Assembly: GCF_014336955.1 (NCBI RefSeq) | Contig: NZ_QRAI01000003.1 | Coordinates: forward strand, 248,001-312,000 | Origin: Saccharophagus sp. K07 | GTDB lineage: Bacteria > Pseudomonadota > Gammaproteobacteria > Pseudomonadales > Cellvibrionaceae | Reading direction: 5' to 3' | Length of the DNA stretch: 64,000 nucleotides | Shown here: positions 36,891-46,347 of the stretch, piece by piece | Layout: each line of letters starts with the position of its first letter | Position numbering within the stretch: position 1 is the first letter of the stretch | Made by a program: the position numbers and the translations under genes | Notes under the pieces: generated by a model | Told to the model about the DNA's origin: nothing | Databases searched by the model: none | What the model saw: only the letters and a program-made list of their open reading frames with translations

Positions 36891-37817
36891 ATGAAATCTT
36901 TCCTGCTTATCTGTATCCCCTTCATTTTTTCTTGCTCCATCATCAGCACAACTTCAACATTGCCAGAAAGAGTCGCTCTTTCAAGAAGCGACGGCTCTAC
37001 AATTGACTTTTATATGAAATTTGATTCTGCCAAAACACTTTTGCTTTATTTACAAGGTTCCGACTGCAACAGTGTTTTGCACGATAGATTTTTGCAAGAC
37101 CATATCGAAAAGCTCTGGCCTTCTGCAGATGTACTATTGGTTGAGAAACGTGGCATCACTGCAGATTTACCGCCTTCTTTTGACGCAGCGCGATCAGGTT
37201 GCCCCCAAGAATATATTCAGCACGATAATCCCGAACAAAGAGTTACGGATCTGAAAAAGGCGCTTAATTCAGTCCAGCAAAAATATGCTTACCAAAAAGT
37301 GATAGCCCTTGGAGGCAGCGAGGGCGCTCAAATAGCTGCAATGATTGCAGCAGAATCCGATTTAATAGACGCTGCAGTTCTGATCAATGCCGGCGGCCGC
37401 TATTTTCTGGATGATGTACTTCACAATATCCGTTTGACCACGCCGGAGGATATTCTAGAGGAAGAAATCGCCGGCTTCAGCGAATTTGCCAAGCAAATTG
37501 TTATGGGAGATTTTTTTGAGTTGGAGGTCAGCAATCACGGTTATAAATGGTGGCGCAATATGTTGACTTACGATATGCAAAATACCTTGACCTCAATTCG
37601 CATCCCCACTCTTATTATTCAAGCAGGCCAGGATAAATCTGTATCAGCGGAAAATGCTACTGCCATGGTGGAAAACCTTAAAGCTTCGGGAAAAAGCAAT
37701 CTCGACTTTGTGGTTTACCCCGATTTGGATCACGGCCTAATAAACACAGATGGAATTTCAAAAGCGGAACAGGTGGTTGAAGATATTCACCACTGGTTAA
37801 AACTGCATATCAAATAA
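36891..37817 (+). CDS. Alpha/beta hydrolase, possibly lipoprotein
   Basis: The 308-residue protein has an N-terminal signal that ends FIFSCS, so lipidation at Cys15 is possible but the lipobox is poor. A hydrolase triad can be proposed: Ser143 in ALGGSEGAQ, Asp248 in QAGQDKS and His281 in LDHGL. The LLYLQGSDCN strand is typical of the oxyanion-hole region. The substrate is unknown. It is at the right edge of the AT-rich accessory block. Confidence 0.78.
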   Translation: MKSFLLICIPFIFSCSIISTTSTLPERVALSRSDGSTIDFYMKFDSAKTLLLYLQGSDCNSVLHDRFLQDHIEKLWPSADVLLVEKRGITADLPPSFDAARSGCPQEYIQHDNPEQRVTDLKKALNSVQQKYAYQKVIALGGSEGAQIAAMIAAESDLIDAAVLINAGGRYFLDDVLHNIRLTTPEDILEEEIAGFSEFAKQIVMGDFFELEVSNHGYKWWRNMLTYDMQNTLTSIRIPTLIIQAGQDKSVSAENATAMVENLKASGKSNLDFVVYPDLDHGLINTDGISKAEQVVEDIHHWLKLHIK

Positions 37818-37890
37818 ATTAAGACCATCCCACTCGTAGCGTCATCGTTTGACTTAAGGACACTACGAGCGCGTCCCCATGCTATTACGA

Positions 37891-38298
37891 CTAGTGTTTT
37901 TTAGGTGGCAACTCACTATATTTCGGCAGTTCATGTGATTCCACATACCAGCAGGCGCGGGAGTCCCAGAAGATATTTTGCTGTGGCCTGATTTCTGGAT
38001 CGTCGTCTAATGTACCTGCGGGTATCACCACATTTTTTCCGCCTTTGACATGCCATGGCAGAGACGAGCCACAATTTTTGCAAAAGCAGGTAGAAAAATA
38101 TTTTGCCTCGGGAATTTCAAAGCGCCCTACTTTTTCTTCACCGCTCAACCAACGAAATCTTTCCGGCGGAACGAATATATTGGAGGCGTGGGCGGAGCCG
38201 GTAAATTTTCGGCAGCGTTGGCAGTGGCAGTACTGGAAAATTTTAAAAGGCGGGTCGATTTCGTAGGTTACGGTGCCGCATAAACAACTTCCTTTCAT
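37891..38298 (-). CDS. GFA-family zinc protein
   Basis: The 135-residue protein has the GFA/CENP-V zinc cysteines: CLCGTVTYEI at the start, CHCQRCRKFTGSAHA, and CFCKNCGSSLPW. The fold is that of the glutathione-dependent formaldehyde-activating enzyme; most members are of unknown function. It is divergent from the RNase Z-like gene. Confidence 0.88.
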   Translation of the reverse strand: MKGSCLCGTVTYEIDPPFKIFQYCHCQRCRKFTGSAHASNIFVPPERFRWLSGEEKVGRFEIPEAKYFSTCFCKNCGSSLPWHVKGGKNVVIPAGTLDDDPEIRPQQNIFWDSRACWYVESHELPKYSELPPKKH

Positions 38299-38415
38299 AA
38301 ATGTGTCTCCGCTAGTCAGGTTTGCTGGGTTGGGCGATTAGGATGTTGTGTACCGCGTGATTATCGACCCATATTGCAGTACATTTCCACAAGTCATTTC
38401 TGCAACGAGTCCGTT

Positions 38416-39393
38416 ATGGAATTTATTTTTTTGGGCACATCCGCTGGTACACCAACCAAGTTCCGCAACGTAACAGGTTTCGCATTGCTGGAAACGTCCG
38501 GCCGGAGCTGGTATTTGGTCGACTGCGGCGAGGCAACGCAGCATCAGATTTTGCGCACGCCCTTATCTTTGCGCAGCCTCGGCGCCATTTTTATCACCCA
38601 TATTCACGGTGATCATTGTTATGGTCTGCCCGGAGTTTTAGCCAGTGCTGGCATGAGTGGACGCGAGGAGCCGCTGGTAATTGTGGCTCCCGCAGGAATT
38701 CAGGAATGGCTCAACAGCACTATGCTGCACACATCCTTGCATCTGCCTTTTGAATTGCAATTTCTCGCTGCAGAATCTTTAGCGGAACAGTCGATCGGCA
38801 ATTATGTCGTCAGCTCTGTGGCCTTATCTCATCGAGTTCCGTCTTATGCCTACAGCTTTACCGAGGTGCGCCAGGAGTCGCGTCTAAATCAGGAAAAATT
38901 GCAGGCGCATGGCATTGCCCGCGGTCCGCTCTGGGGAGAAATCAAAAAAGGTGTGGATGTCGAGTTAAACGGAAAGTGGCTCCGCGCAGAAGAGTATTTA
39001 CTGTTCGATTATGAACCGCGAAAAATCGTAGTGTGTGGAGACAATGACACGCCGGAATTGTTGGCAAACGTCAGCGCTGGATGTCACGTGCTGGTTCACG
39101 AGGCGACCTATACCGAGGAGGTAGCACGGAAATCCGGCGAGCTTTGGGGACATAGCTCTGCCGCCAGAGTCGCCTCCTTTGCCAATAATGCCGCTATTCC
39201 CAACCTCGTCCTCACCCATTTCAGCCCGCGTTATCAGCGAGATGCAACCAAATCACCGTCCATTATGGATGTGCACCAGGAGGCCTCCGCGAACTATCAA
39301 GGTAATCTGTTTCTGGCAGAGGACTTTGCGCACTACCGCTTGGATAAAACAGGGGTGCTTCACCGAATTGAACCGTCGTCAAATCCAGCTTAA
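38416..39393 (+). CDS. rnz: RNase Z-like MBL-fold hydrolase
   Basis: The 325-residue metallo-hydrolase has FLGTSAGTPTKFRN at the N-terminus, the metal-binding HIHGDHCYGLPG, VDCGEATQHQ, and a C-terminal HSSAARVASFANNAAIPNLVLTHFSPRY. These match RNase Z, which removes tRNA 3' trailers. The ATG at 38416 begins the conserved MEFIFLGTSAG; an in-frame ATG upstream at 38374 adds an unconserved leader. Related arylsulfatase-like MBL proteins are possible, but the pattern favours RNase Z. Confidence 0.82.
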   Translation: MEFIFLGTSAGTPTKFRNVTGFALLETSGRSWYLVDCGEATQHQILRTPLSLRSLGAIFITHIHGDHCYGLPGVLASAGMSGREEPLVIVAPAGIQEWLNSTMLHTSLHLPFELQFLAAESLAEQSIGNYVVSSVALSHRVPSYAYSFTEVRQESRLNQEKLQAHGIARGPLWGEIKKGVDVELNGKWLRAEEYLLFDYEPRKIVVCGDNDTPELLANVSAGCHVLVHEATYTEEVARKSGELWGHSSAARVASFANNAAIPNLVLTHFSPRYQRDATKSPSIMDVHQEASANYQGNLFLAEDFAHYRLDKTGVLHRIEPSSNPA

Positions 39394-39632
39394 TAGGGAT
39401 TCTCAGCGAGTCCCTACGCAACACTGCCGAATTTTCTTACACCCGTGTCATTTTTTCTGTCATCAGCAGATTTTCGGCGACATTTGTCTAATTTTTTTGT
39501 TTGCAAATCAATCATATAGGAAGCCCCTGGTCCAACCGGCACAAAACGGCACGAGACGTGCTAAGTGTCACGCTGCTTCGCAATGAGAGCCAACCTTGGC
39601 TATAGCGGACACTTCAACAAGACGGAGACTAT

Positions 39633-40655
39633 ATGAAACGATTGATTGCCAGGGCCTTATTCGCGGCCTCAACCAGCTTATTAAGCTTAGGGGCTTTTGC
39701 TTTACCCTTAAGTGAGTACAACCTGATCGTTGCGGAGGATTACACGCACCAATCCTCTTCTGTCGGCGGTAAGATTTTCGTCGGCGGCAACGTCATCGCC
39801 AAAAATTCTCTTGACCTCGGTCTGGATCTAACCAAAAGCCCCACTTTGGATTCGCTGACGGTTGTCGGCAATATCACCGGCAACAACAGCTGGTTCAATG
39901 TACAGGCAGGCAATGTGGTCACCGGTGGTAATGTGAGCGGCACCGGCTTTAATTTCAACGGCGGCGGTAAACTGCTCAAGGGCAACCAGAGCGACCTGCA
40001 AAATCAACGCGACAACATCATCAGCGAGCTCTACGATACCTCTGAACGCTACAGCAACCTGACTGCCAACGGCAGTGTTGTTGCGAGTCCCAACGTTGTA
40101 TCTTTGAACTATTCCGGTTCCGACAGCGTGGCTGTGTTTTCCGTGAACGCGGCTGATGTTTTCCGTCAAAACGCTCGTCTGGAGTTGAATGCCGGTTCCG
40201 CTGAAACCGTCATCATCAACGTTTCCACCGCTCACCTGGTTGGCGGCGCGGGCCAATTGGCTTATGACTTCACCGCTCCTGGCGGAATTAATTTCACCAG
40301 CGGTTTTGCCGCTAACGCCGATGCTTTCAACCTGGGCGCCAGCAATATCCTTTGGAACTTCTACGATGCGACCTATCTGAACCTGCAAGGCCTGGATACT
40401 TTCCGCGGTTCTTTGCTGGCTATAGGCGCAGATTTGGTGAATCTGGGCACAGCTGACGGTTCTATCGCCGTAAAATCGCTGATCCAAAATCGTCAGATCC
40501 ACAACTATACATTTGTGCCACCATCAGAAGTTCCTCTGCCGGCTCCGTTGCAATTTATGTTGATCGGCATGGCATGCTTGTTCGGCTTGCAACAGTGGCG
40601 CAAGCGTAAGCAAGCAACCACAGAAGAAATTAATGCAGTCCCTGCATTGGCTTGA
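39633..40655 (+). CDS. Choice-of-anchor A protein with VPLPA-CTERM sorting signal
   Basis: A 340-residue secreted protein with a signal peptide (cut after GAFA), an extracellular beta-rich choice-of-anchor A domain, and a C-terminal tripartite sorting signal: EVPLPAP (near residue 300), a hydrophobic helix, then basic RKRKQ. The motif is VPLPA-type, not the usual PEP. Its sorting enzyme is almost certainly the exosortase at 43238-44767, and PrsT at 40853-43231 is the usual companion. The terminator 40669-40694 follows. Confidence 0.85.
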   Translation: MKRLIARALFAASTSLLSLGAFALPLSEYNLIVAEDYTHQSSSVGGKIFVGGNVIAKNSLDLGLDLTKSPTLDSLTVVGNITGNNSWFNVQAGNVVTGGNVSGTGFNFNGGGKLLKGNQSDLQNQRDNIISELYDTSERYSNLTANGSVVASPNVVSLNYSGSDSVAVFSVNAADVFRQNARLELNAGSAETVIINVSTAHLVGGAGQLAYDFTAPGGINFTSGFAANADAFNLGASNILWNFYDATYLNLQGLDTFRGSLLAIGADLVNLGTADGSIAVKSLIQNRQIHNYTFVPPSEVPLPAPLQFMLIGMACLFGLQQWRKRKQATTEEINAVPALA

Positions 40656-40668
40656 AATTAAAGAAATA

Positions 40669-40694
40669 AAAAAGGCCCTTCGGGGCCTTTTTTA
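40669..40694 (+). terminator. Rho-independent terminator of the choice-of-anchor A gene
   Basis: A GGCCC/GGGCC stem with the stable TTCG loop is flanked by A- and T-runs, 14 bases after the stop. It can also end minus-strand prsT transcription. Confidence 0.9.
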
Positions 40695-40852
40695 TTGCGC
40701 GTGATTTGTCCATCACCAGTTCATCTCATACATAAATCTCGGATTTGGCTCAGGGCCTCACAGAAACAAAATGTCCGATAAGACACATCGGGGCGTTTGC
40801 TGGGATCAGCATTAGCTGATTTCTGAATAGACAGAGCCATCAGGTCAGAACT

Positions 40853-43231
40853 CTACAATGAATTTTTCAACCCTATCACTTTCTCCAATAAACTGCTGTT
40901 GCCTGAGGCTTCCGCCTGCTTTTGCAACTTATCCAGAATATCCAGAGCCGCTTTTCTTTTTCCGTCCATTTTAAGTGCCTCGACGTAATGCAATTGAATG
41001 TCCGGAATATCAGCAATAGATAGCGCTTTCTGAAAGGTAAATATGGCGCGCTCGATATTCTGATTTTTCAAAGCTGCCTGGGCATAGGTATCCAACAGCG
41101 CCGGATTTTCTGAGTTGGCGAATCCTTCGGTCAATTGCAACGCTTTGCGCCAATCTGTTGCTGCTTCAGAAGCTAGCAGAAATGACGCGTAGTTATTACG
41201 CACTACATCATTATCGGAATAGTTCGCTAAAAGATTTTCATAAAGTGCCGCAATTTCTGCCGGAGTCCCGGATTGTTGCAGAAAACGGGCATAGGCAATC
41301 CCCACTCCAGCACTGGGACTTCGTTGATACTGCGTCTGAAGCAATTCGAGCGCCGCTTTTTCATCACCGGCATTGCGTTGCAACTCCGCTAATAAAACCG
41401 CGCCCTCCCCCCAATCCGGATATTGCTGCAGAGCGGCCTCCACTTTCTCTTTTGCCTGCGGCAACTCTTTCGCATCCGCAAGACGTGTATGCAACAGAAG
41501 TGCACTTAAATCGGCAGGATATTGCACAATATGCTTGTGCAAAAATTGCTTTAATGATGCACTATCACGTATTTGCTGAGCGCTTGTCACCATTGCCTGC
41601 AACGCCTTGTCAAAACCTCCGCGCGCACTGACTGCTGCGGCAAAATCCTGCATAGCGGCTTTGTGGTTGCCCTGTTGCTGTTTAATAAAACCACGGAAAT
41701 AGGCAATATCGGCCGAGTCCGCATTCAACTTCTGCAATTGTTCGAGAATTTTATTGGCGTCACCGTAATTTTTGCGCAATGCCGCCAGCTGCAATTGCAT
41801 GCTCATCAAGGAAATATCATTGGGGTATGCTTGCAGGGCCTTGCTCAATTGCGCATCCGTATTGGCGTAATGGCCCTTGCTGAAGCTCTCGGCAATTAAA
41901 TATTTCATAGCGTCATAATGTTTGGGGTCCAGCTGCAAAACCTTCTGATAATAATCATGGGCTACGCCACTCTTTCCCTGCCGTTGATTGTGCGCGGCCA
42001 ACATTGCCAGGGCTTCGACGGAATTGCGGTTTAAGCTCAATAACTTATTAAGGTGTGCCACCGCTTTTTCCGTCTGATTTTGTTGCATCAATAATTTGGC
42101 CTTAAGCAACAAGGCGGATTGGTGGCTGCTGTTAACACTGAGGACCTGATCCACATAAGACTCGGCGCTGTTCCAATCCTGCGTCAACCATGCAAGCTCA
42201 GCGAGCAATGCACGCGCTTCATAAAGGGCTTTTTCATCATTTTCCGCGCGTTTTTCAATGGTGAGCAAATCCTGCCGCGCCAACTGGAGATTATTATTAG
42301 CCAAAGCCGCATATACGCGGTAAAAAAGCAGCCCAGTTGGATTGGTTGCCGATTGGATATAGCGATCAAGCAACTCCCCCGCTTTTTGCAAATCCTGGTT
42401 TTTCACCAGATCGACATGCAGCGTCTGCAAAGCATAGGCTTCGGGGAAGCGTTTTATATAGGAAACCAGAGTTTCCACTGCTGGCGCTTGTCCGTCCCGC
42501 TCAAAAATCAATTTTGTTAATTGCAAAATTTGCGGTTCCGGATAGCGCACCTGTTCAATCAGTGCGGTCAAATCGGTAATGGTCGATTCAACATCGCCGC
42601 GCTCTTGGTTGACTTCAGTGCGCAGCAATCGATATTGCAATGGGTCCTTCGCCAACTGAATAGCGCGATCCAACGCAGACAGCGCGCGTTCCCAACGGTG
42701 TTGTTTTTTAGCGCTTACTGCGGCAAGCCCCCACAATTCGGCGCTTTCAGGATAGGACTTCAAACTTTCATCCACTATCTGATCCGCATCCACCCAGCGC
42801 TCTTCCGCAATGGCCAAGGCAATAGAAAGCTGCGCGCTGTGTGCACTGCCCGGACTCAGTTCGCGCAGTTTTTTCTCGGCACTGCGCGCTACCTGTAAGT
42901 CGCCGGTGAGAATCGCCAGCTCACCGTGTTCAAATAGGTAATCCGCGTTTTGCGGGTCGAGCTGTGCCGCTTTGGCAATATGAAAAAGCAGCGCCGCCTG
43001 ATCCTGCTTCTCCCGCGCAATCTTGGCAAGACCATAATGGGCTTGCGCACTATTGGGATCCAGAGCCAATGCATTGCGATATTCGACGCGCGCTTTATCC
43101 AATTCTTGCTGCTGGTAGAATCGATCCGCATTTTCGAGATAATCCTGTGCGGTGTTTTTATTTTTACATGCTGTTCCCGCCATGACAGCGGCAAGCAAAA
43201 CGACGGGGGCTAGGCGGAAATAAGACACCAT
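40853..43231 (-). CDS. prsT: PEP-CTERM system TPR lipoprotein PrsT
   Basis: The 792-residue lipoprotein (AGTAC lipobox, Cys22) has about 20 tetratricopeptide repeats, many with the canonical LDPN-A-A-Y pattern. It matches PrsT, the periplasmic companion of exosortases in the PEP-CTERM systems. It lies 6 bases after xrtD on the same strand, so they form an operon. The protein probably scaffolds handling of sorted proteins and exopolysaccharide; the exact role is unknown. Confidence 0.85.
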   Translation of the reverse strand: MVSYFRLAPVVLLAAVMAGTACKNKNTAQDYLENADRFYQQQELDKARVEYRNALALDPNSAQAHYGLAKIAREKQDQAALLFHIAKAAQLDPQNADYLFEHGELAILTGDLQVARSAEKKLRELSPGSAHSAQLSIALAIAEERWVDADQIVDESLKSYPESAELWGLAAVSAKKQHRWERALSALDRAIQLAKDPLQYRLLRTEVNQERGDVESTITDLTALIEQVRYPEPQILQLTKLIFERDGQAPAVETLVSYIKRFPEAYALQTLHVDLVKNQDLQKAGELLDRYIQSATNPTGLLFYRVYAALANNNLQLARQDLLTIEKRAENDEKALYEARALLAELAWLTQDWNSAESYVDQVLSVNSSHQSALLLKAKLLMQQNQTEKAVAHLNKLLSLNRNSVEALAMLAAHNQRQGKSGVAHDYYQKVLQLDPKHYDAMKYLIAESFSKGHYANTDAQLSKALQAYPNDISLMSMQLQLAALRKNYGDANKILEQLQKLNADSADIAYFRGFIKQQQGNHKAAMQDFAAAVSARGGFDKALQAMVTSAQQIRDSASLKQFLHKHIVQYPADLSALLLHTRLADAKELPQAKEKVEAALQQYPDWGEGAVLLAELQRNAGDEKAALELLQTQYQRSPSAGVGIAYARFLQQSGTPAEIAALYENLLANYSDNDVVRNNYASFLLASEAATDWRKALQLTEGFANSENPALLDTYAQAALKNQNIERAIFTFQKALSIADIPDIQLHYVEALKMDGKRKAALDILDKLQKQAEASGNSSLLEKVIGLKNSL

Positions 43232-43237
43232 AAATAC

Positions 43238-44767
43238 CTATTTAAAAGAAGAATCCGGGAGATATTGGAGAATCACGGGATGTGCCGAGGCAATAAATTC
43301 TGTAATGATTTGTTCTGACTGCGCCAAGTTGTTGGCGTCTACCACGGGAATCGTCACACGGATCAAAGATCCGTCACTACGCCCCGTGCTCAAAAAATCT
43401 TTCAGCAGCAACCATTTTTTATAATATTCGTTGGCGACTATCATCCCGCGCTCAGCGAACCAGTAGTACACCAATTGCTTCTGTCCTTCGCGAGTAATAA
43501 GAGTCCGGTTTACCGGCATTCCATTTAGATAAGTGCGCTCAAAGTTTTCCATTTCCCAGCCACCTCCGGGAATGCATACTCGCGGCGAATGGGGCGATTC
43601 ACCATTGCGTTGGTTGGCGTAAAACGCAATATACAAATTAATCGGCTCCATCCGGTCCGGGTGATGAAAATTCATCATTAAATAATCACTGAAAGATAAT
43701 TTCCTTTCGATATCAGCATCTATAATCGACATTTGGCCGCGCCACATTCCCAATTGATGGGGGAATAACGCAAGATTGGTTTCCGGCACGTTTGTGCGCT
43801 GAATATTGCTCAACACGTACAACGCAGAACCAGAAAAAATCAGCAATATCAGCGCGCAATACGCTGGCCGGGTGTGCAGATTTACCACCCCCACTGCGGC
43901 GCCGACTTTTGGACTGTCAATGCCGACGCATTCGAGCAAAGGTCGGCGTGACGTCAACCGTTCCAGGAGAAACACTTCCGCAAGTAATAGCAATAAACAG
44001 CCGCCAAAGGTGAGCCAACCTTCCGCATCGTGAACCAACCCTTCTACCACGACTTGGCCGTATTTCTCGACCAGCACTGCAGTGAGCGCAATGCGCAAGC
44101 TGTTCATCAAAATAGTGATGGGAATGGTGGAGGCGAAAATCAGCAGACGCTTAACAAAATGCGCCTGATAAAAATATGCGAGGATAAAACCTATGCTCAT
44201 CAGCGGGTATAAAAAACGCAAACCGCTGCACGCTTCCACTACCTGTAATTGCACATTGCCGAGGTCGATGATATTACCGCTGAGAAAAACGGGTATGCCC
44301 ATCCAGCGGATAAACATCACCCCCAGTTCCGACGACAGCAATTGCAGACGCGCTGTCAAAATGGCCTCGATAAAATAGGGAACCGGAATGGCAAACAATA
44401 AAATCAAAATTGGCGCCAGCAATAAGCGCCCCGCTCCTTTTCCAAGATAGGCATAAGCCAATCCCAAAAGCAGAACCACAAAAGAAATTTGTTTCGCAGC
44501 AAATAGCGCGCTGATTTCTCCCAACAGCAGCAACACCACCGCAAATGCGATCATCCACACGCCCCAGACGCTGCCGTTGGCCGCACTGGTGCGGATGTCC
44601 TGGCGGCGTTCGTAGATGATGTAAAGGCTGATCAGCGGAATTAAAAATCCGTGACTAAATTCGGTTTCCGTCATCCAGCGCTGCCACAGATTGTGCAACG
44701 CTGGCAGGTACAGAAAAGGGATACTGACCAGAGGAAAAAGCGACCAGTAGCGGGAGAAAAACCTCAT
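43238..44767 (-). CDS. xrtD: Exosortase D (XrtD) with fused EpsI domain
   Basis: The 509-residue inner-membrane transpeptidase-like enzyme has about eight transmembrane helices. The catalytic Cys180 is in VVEACSGLRFLYP, the arginine in MNSLRIALTAV, and the histidine in GLVHDAEGW. The C-terminal 200 residues form an EpsI-type domain (HSPRVCIPGGGWEME). Fusion with EpsI and the VPLPA-CTERM substrate nearby point to the XrtD subtype. It leads an operon with PrsT. It should cleave or transfer the substrate at its CTERM motif. Confidence 0.85.
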   Translation of the reverse strand: MRFFSRYWSLFPLVSIPFLYLPALHNLWQRWMTETEFSHGFLIPLISLYIIYERRQDIRTSAANGSVWGVWMIAFAVVLLLLGEISALFAAKQISFVVLLLGLAYAYLGKGAGRLLLAPILILLFAIPVPYFIEAILTARLQLLSSELGVMFIRWMGIPVFLSGNIIDLGNVQLQVVEACSGLRFLYPLMSIGFILAYFYQAHFVKRLLIFASTIPITILMNSLRIALTAVLVEKYGQVVVEGLVHDAEGWLTFGGCLLLLLAEVFLLERLTSRRPLLECVGIDSPKVGAAVGVVNLHTRPAYCALILLIFSGSALYVLSNIQRTNVPETNLALFPHQLGMWRGQMSIIDADIERKLSFSDYLMMNFHHPDRMEPINLYIAFYANQRNGESPHSPRVCIPGGGWEMENFERTYLNGMPVNRTLITREGQKQLVYYWFAERGMIVANEYYKKWLLLKDFLSTGRSDGSLIRVTIPVVDANNLAQSEQIITEFIASAHPVILQYLPDSSFK

Positions 44768-44835
44768 AAAAATTCAAATCCAGAAGGGGCAAATGCCCGA
44801 AGATCCTTTTATTTTCCCTACAAGCGGCTTATGCC

Positions 44836-45315
44836 TTACAACCTGCGCGTATTTTTATAGGTGCAATATGCTTTTTGCAGACCTGTAATATCGGGTATCA
44901 CCAGTTCTTCCACTCCCACACGTACATGCATCAATTCGTAAACGTGGGTGGCAGTGTTGTAGCCGAGAATATCTTCTTTGGAAACCGTGATATTGCGCGG
45001 AATCCCCTGAGTCGGAATGGCGATAAACGGCACTTCATCATCAACGCCGGTAGAGTTGAACACCGCAATTCGCCCGTTCGGGTTGATGCCCGCCACGGAC
45101 TCTCCGTTGAGTTTTTCAAAACTCAACAAGGGCACACGGCCATTGCGCCAGCTGTAATAACCGAGAAACCAGTCAGGTCCACTGTTATCCGGGAAAATCG
45201 GCGCCACCAGTGCCATTTCCGCTACCGAGACCACCGGCACCAATAAAGTCTGCGCCTTAATGGGAATCATCATGCATTCCACCGGGTCGGACGGCAGATT
45301 TTCCAGATCACTCAT
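44836..45315 (-). CDS. chpC: CheW-like protein ChpC
   Basis: The 159-residue protein carries a CheW fold (MIPIKAQTLLVPVVSVAEMA, WFLGYYSWRNGRVPLLSFEKLNG). In the Pil-Chp system ChpC links additional receptors to ChpA. It closes the Pil-Chp cluster, 15 bases after chpB. Confidence 0.83.
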   Translation of the reverse strand: MSDLENLPSDPVECMMIPIKAQTLLVPVVSVAEMALVAPIFPDNSGPDWFLGYYSWRNGRVPLLSFEKLNGESVAGINPNGRIAVFNSTGVDDEVPFIAIPTQGIPRNITVSKEDILGYNTATHVYELMHVRVGVEELVIPDITGLQKAYCTYKNTRRL

Positions 45316-45330
45316 AAAACATCTCTCTCG

Positions 45331-46308
45331 TTACGACTGCTGGGGTCGCAATCCCTCTTGGTGCAATTTGACGAACCGCCGCGCCAGCTCAGCCGGCGTA
45401 GCACTGAATTGGGCACAACCTTTTTTTGCCACGCTTACCGGCATGGAATCGATGGTGCAGGAAGCGGCTTCTTGGATCCACACTTGCCCGCCGCGGTGGT
45501 GCATCATGGTGCAGCTGTTGGCGCCGTCGTCCCCCATTCCGGTAAACACAATGACCCCGCCGCGCTCGCGATACACCCTGGCGACTTTGGCGATCACCTG
45601 ATCGATCGATGGTCTATAGCGACCACCCCAAGGCTCCTGCAGAGGCGATAAAACGCCGCCCTCCAATAATTCGACTTGATGCTGCGGGGATATGAGATAC
45701 ACGGTGTTTTCGCGAATCACCCGCGCTTCTTCCGTGGTTTCCACAGCCCAACCGCAGTGGCGGGTCACGACCTTTTGCAGGTTGCTCATCGCCTGGTGTT
45801 CGATGTGCTGAACATACAGCAACGCCACGCCTTCCAGTTCATCCGGCAAACCGGCGAGAAATTCCGCTACGGCTTCCGGTCCGCCCGTTGAGGCGGCCAA
45901 CACCCAGACCTTTTTGGCGCGACGGCGAGTCTCTGCGGCCGAATCGCGCACCAACTGGCGCAGCTTCAACGCTAGGCGCCGCTCTTTCTGCTGGCGGATT
46001 TCCGCGGGCAACAACGGCTTTTCATCCACCGCTTTAGTCGGCGGGGGAACGATCTGCAGATCGTCTTCATATATGACCGGCGGACCATCGAGATCGAGAT
46101 AGTCCATCACGCTGCGCACACTCGGATCGTGCAGATCCAGGTTGGCAACCCAGACATCCACCTGCGGCAGAGGCGTGGTTAAACCGGGTTTGATCTCCAC
46201 CGAAGCGGCCACGTTATAGCCCGCACCTTTTACCAAACGGCCCAGCTCGCTCACTTGCTTGATCGAGGCTGCGATCACTCCTATCGCCAGACCGTTGTTC
46301 ATCATCAC
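45331..46308 (-). CDS. chpB: ChpB methylesterase
   Basis: The 325-residue protein ends in a CheB-type catalytic domain (VLAASTGGPEAVAEFL with the catalytic serine, YVQHIEH, and VIVFTGMGDDGANS). The N-terminal part looks like a degenerate receiver lacking the clear phospho-acceptor aspartate pocket. It removes methyl groups from PilJ, opposing PilK. It starts 39 bases after chpA ends. Confidence 0.88.
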   Translation of the reverse strand: MMMNNGLAIGVIAASIKQVSELGRLVKGAGYNVAASVEIKPGLTTPLPQVDVWVANLDLHDPSVRSVMDYLDLDGPPVIYEDDLQIVPPPTKAVDEKPLLPAEIRQQKERRLALKLRQLVRDSAAETRRRAKKVWVLAASTGGPEAVAEFLAGLPDELEGVALLYVQHIEHQAMSNLQKVVTRHCGWAVETTEEARVIRENTVYLISPQHQVELLEGGVLSPLQEPWGGRYRPSIDQVIAKVARVYRERGGVIVFTGMGDDGANSCTMMHHRGGQVWIQEAASCTIDSMPVSVAKKGCAQFSATPAELARRFVKLHQEGLRPQQS

Positions 46309-46347
46309 GCGCTTCTCATATCAACCGGCGACCCGGACGCTTGTAGG

